DNA of 19,118 bases. Source: Cylindrotheca closterium. Its lineage: Eukaryota; Bacillariophyta; Bacillariophyceae; Bacillariales; Bacillariaceae. The translations under genes and the position numbers were made by a program. The stretch lies in assembly GCA_933822405.4 (NCBI GenBank), contig CAKOGP040001773.1:1-19118 (forward strand), in the 5' to 3' direction. Each line of letters begins with the position of its first letter. Position 1 is the first letter of the stretch. The notes beneath the pieces were generated by a model, which worked only from the letters and a program-made list of their open reading frames with translations, was not told where the DNA came from and did no database searches. Shown in pieces: positions 18,333 to 19,118 of the stretch.

Positions 18333-18947
18333 ATGGACGAGCCGCCCATCAACCATCTCGTTACTCCATCGGAGATGATGGAATCTGGCCTTGCTCTGAA
18401 GGGCTACAGCAAAAGGCGAATCAAGCGTGCCAAGTTTCAAACACCACTTCAGAGTTTCTCCCTGCACTGCAGTTTGAGTGTACACCGACACGCAAATCAC
18501 CAACATTGCAGGCGCAAGGATCAAGGGAGGAGTACTTGACCCTAATGTTTCTTGATTGGACAACTGTACTATCTACGAAAGTACCTATCCGAAGATGAGT
18601 TGACGTCCCAGTTCGACTCCAACTATTGGGTAAGAGAGAAAGATTGTGGAACTGCCCTCGGAGATCAAGGCTACAACAGAGAGCCAAAACACATGAGCAC
18701 CTACAACACACATGGCAATGCTGGTGTCAGGCCCTTCAAGAGTCGAGCTCTCAAGAGACACGATAATTTCTACAGTCTGTTGAAGCAAAACAAGATCTTG
18801 GAGACGCGATTTCGACACAACGAAGAAAGATTTGCTTCAGCTTTCGAGGCTTGTTGCGTCTTGGCTCATTATCTGATCACAAGAGAGATGTCACTATACG
18901 ATATTATGATCGAGGATGCTGTAGAAACTTATGAAGGGGATAAATAG
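18333..18947 (+). pseudogene. Relic of a DDE_Tnp_4-like (PIF/Harbinger-type) transposase
   Basis: Three frames carry successive pieces of one protein. The first, from ATG 18333, reads NHLVTPSEMMESGLALKGYS. The second, around 18480-18555, contains ITNIAGARIKGG and ends at a TGA. The third, from about 18560 to the TAA at 18947, contains LYYLRKYLSEDEL, then GDQGYNREPK, RPFKSRALKRHDNF and FRHNEERFASAFEACC. The order matches, from memory, algal proteins annotated as DDE superfamily endonucleases. Between NYWVREK and GDQGY the family has roughly 110-130 residues with the first two catalytic acids; here they abut, so the core is deleted. The usual RHE position reads RHD. It cannot be an active transposase. 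Confidence 0.6.
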
Positions 18948-18995
18948 AAACTGTCTTGAGTAGGGCCCCTAATTGTATTTACTTTGCATCACATT

Positions 18996-19118
18996 CTAGT
19001 AGTCATCTTTACCCTCTTCATCTCTTGGTTCAGCATATTGATGTAGTTCGTCTTCATCCTCATTATTGTGATTGTCGTCTGTATCCTCTTCTTCAAGAAC
19101 TATGCCATGCTGCGTTGT
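18996..19118 (-). CDS. C-terminal end of a gene entering from the right (partial, acidic tail)
   Basis: A minus-strand frame is open from the window edge to TAG at 18998-18996 (40 residues). It is strongly acidic (for example EEEDTDDNHNNEDEDE) and ends in GKDDY. It converges on the transposase relic with 48 bp between the stops, the same tail-to-tail layout as the large element on the left. It may be the companion gene of that transposon. Too little is visible to name it. Confidence 0.45.
   Translation of the reverse strand, partial: TTQHGIVLEEEDTDDNHNNEDEDELHQYAEPRDEEGKDDY

Overview
The window looks like nuclear DNA of a unicellular eukaryote, most likely a diatom (pennate stramenopile). 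Two genes carry short GT-AG introns of 82-83 bp. A family of about 214-residue TPR-like proteins is of a type I associate with diatom genomes. Most of the window is mobile-element or duplicated sequence. The taxonomic call rests on recall, not on a search.

Left half (about 1-9870): two very long convergent genes that look like one large DNA transposon. The plus-strand gene (491-4441, 1316 aa, uninterrupted) resembles Plavaka/KDZ-type DDE transposases: an N-terminal C2HC zinc finger, a DKT motif, a VDIMH motif and a late GER-LLKW motif. The minus-strand gene (9619 down to 4487) has one intron. Splicing it out in frame creates an AlkB-like 2-oxoglutarate/Fe(II) dioxygenase signature (WHSD, distal H, R-x5-R). 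A second dioxygenase-like signature lies at its C-terminus (WHLD, then PGDVV-RHHGT and a following SR). A one-base frame disruption lies inside that second domain. A transposon pairing a transposase with a protein that has two candidate dioxygenase domains is the main find. It recalls the TET/JBP-KDZ partnership described in fungi, but with an AlkB-type enzyme.

Middle (9620-11375): a divergent intergenic region holds a perfect 56-bp palindrome, a degenerate tRNA-like sequence and three 27-bp tandem repeats. It is followed by a two-exon plus-strand gene of unknown function (327 aa), which may be a third element gene or part of another element.

Right half (11376-17640): a decaying tandem cluster of four minus-strand TPR-like gene copies. 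Two are intact (12156-12800 and 14751-15395, both exactly 214 aa). One (13634-14234) has its interior replaced by a 296-bp repeat that recurs at 15978-16264. One (16732-17298) lost its start region through a 77-bp deletion between 7-bp direct repeats plus a 1-bp loss. Copies A and D lie within a segmental duplication of about 1 kb.

Right edge (17700-19118): a 59-bp-period minisatellite, a broken DDE_Tnp_4-like transposase relic lacking its catalytic core, and the acidic C-terminus of a convergent gene that runs off the window.
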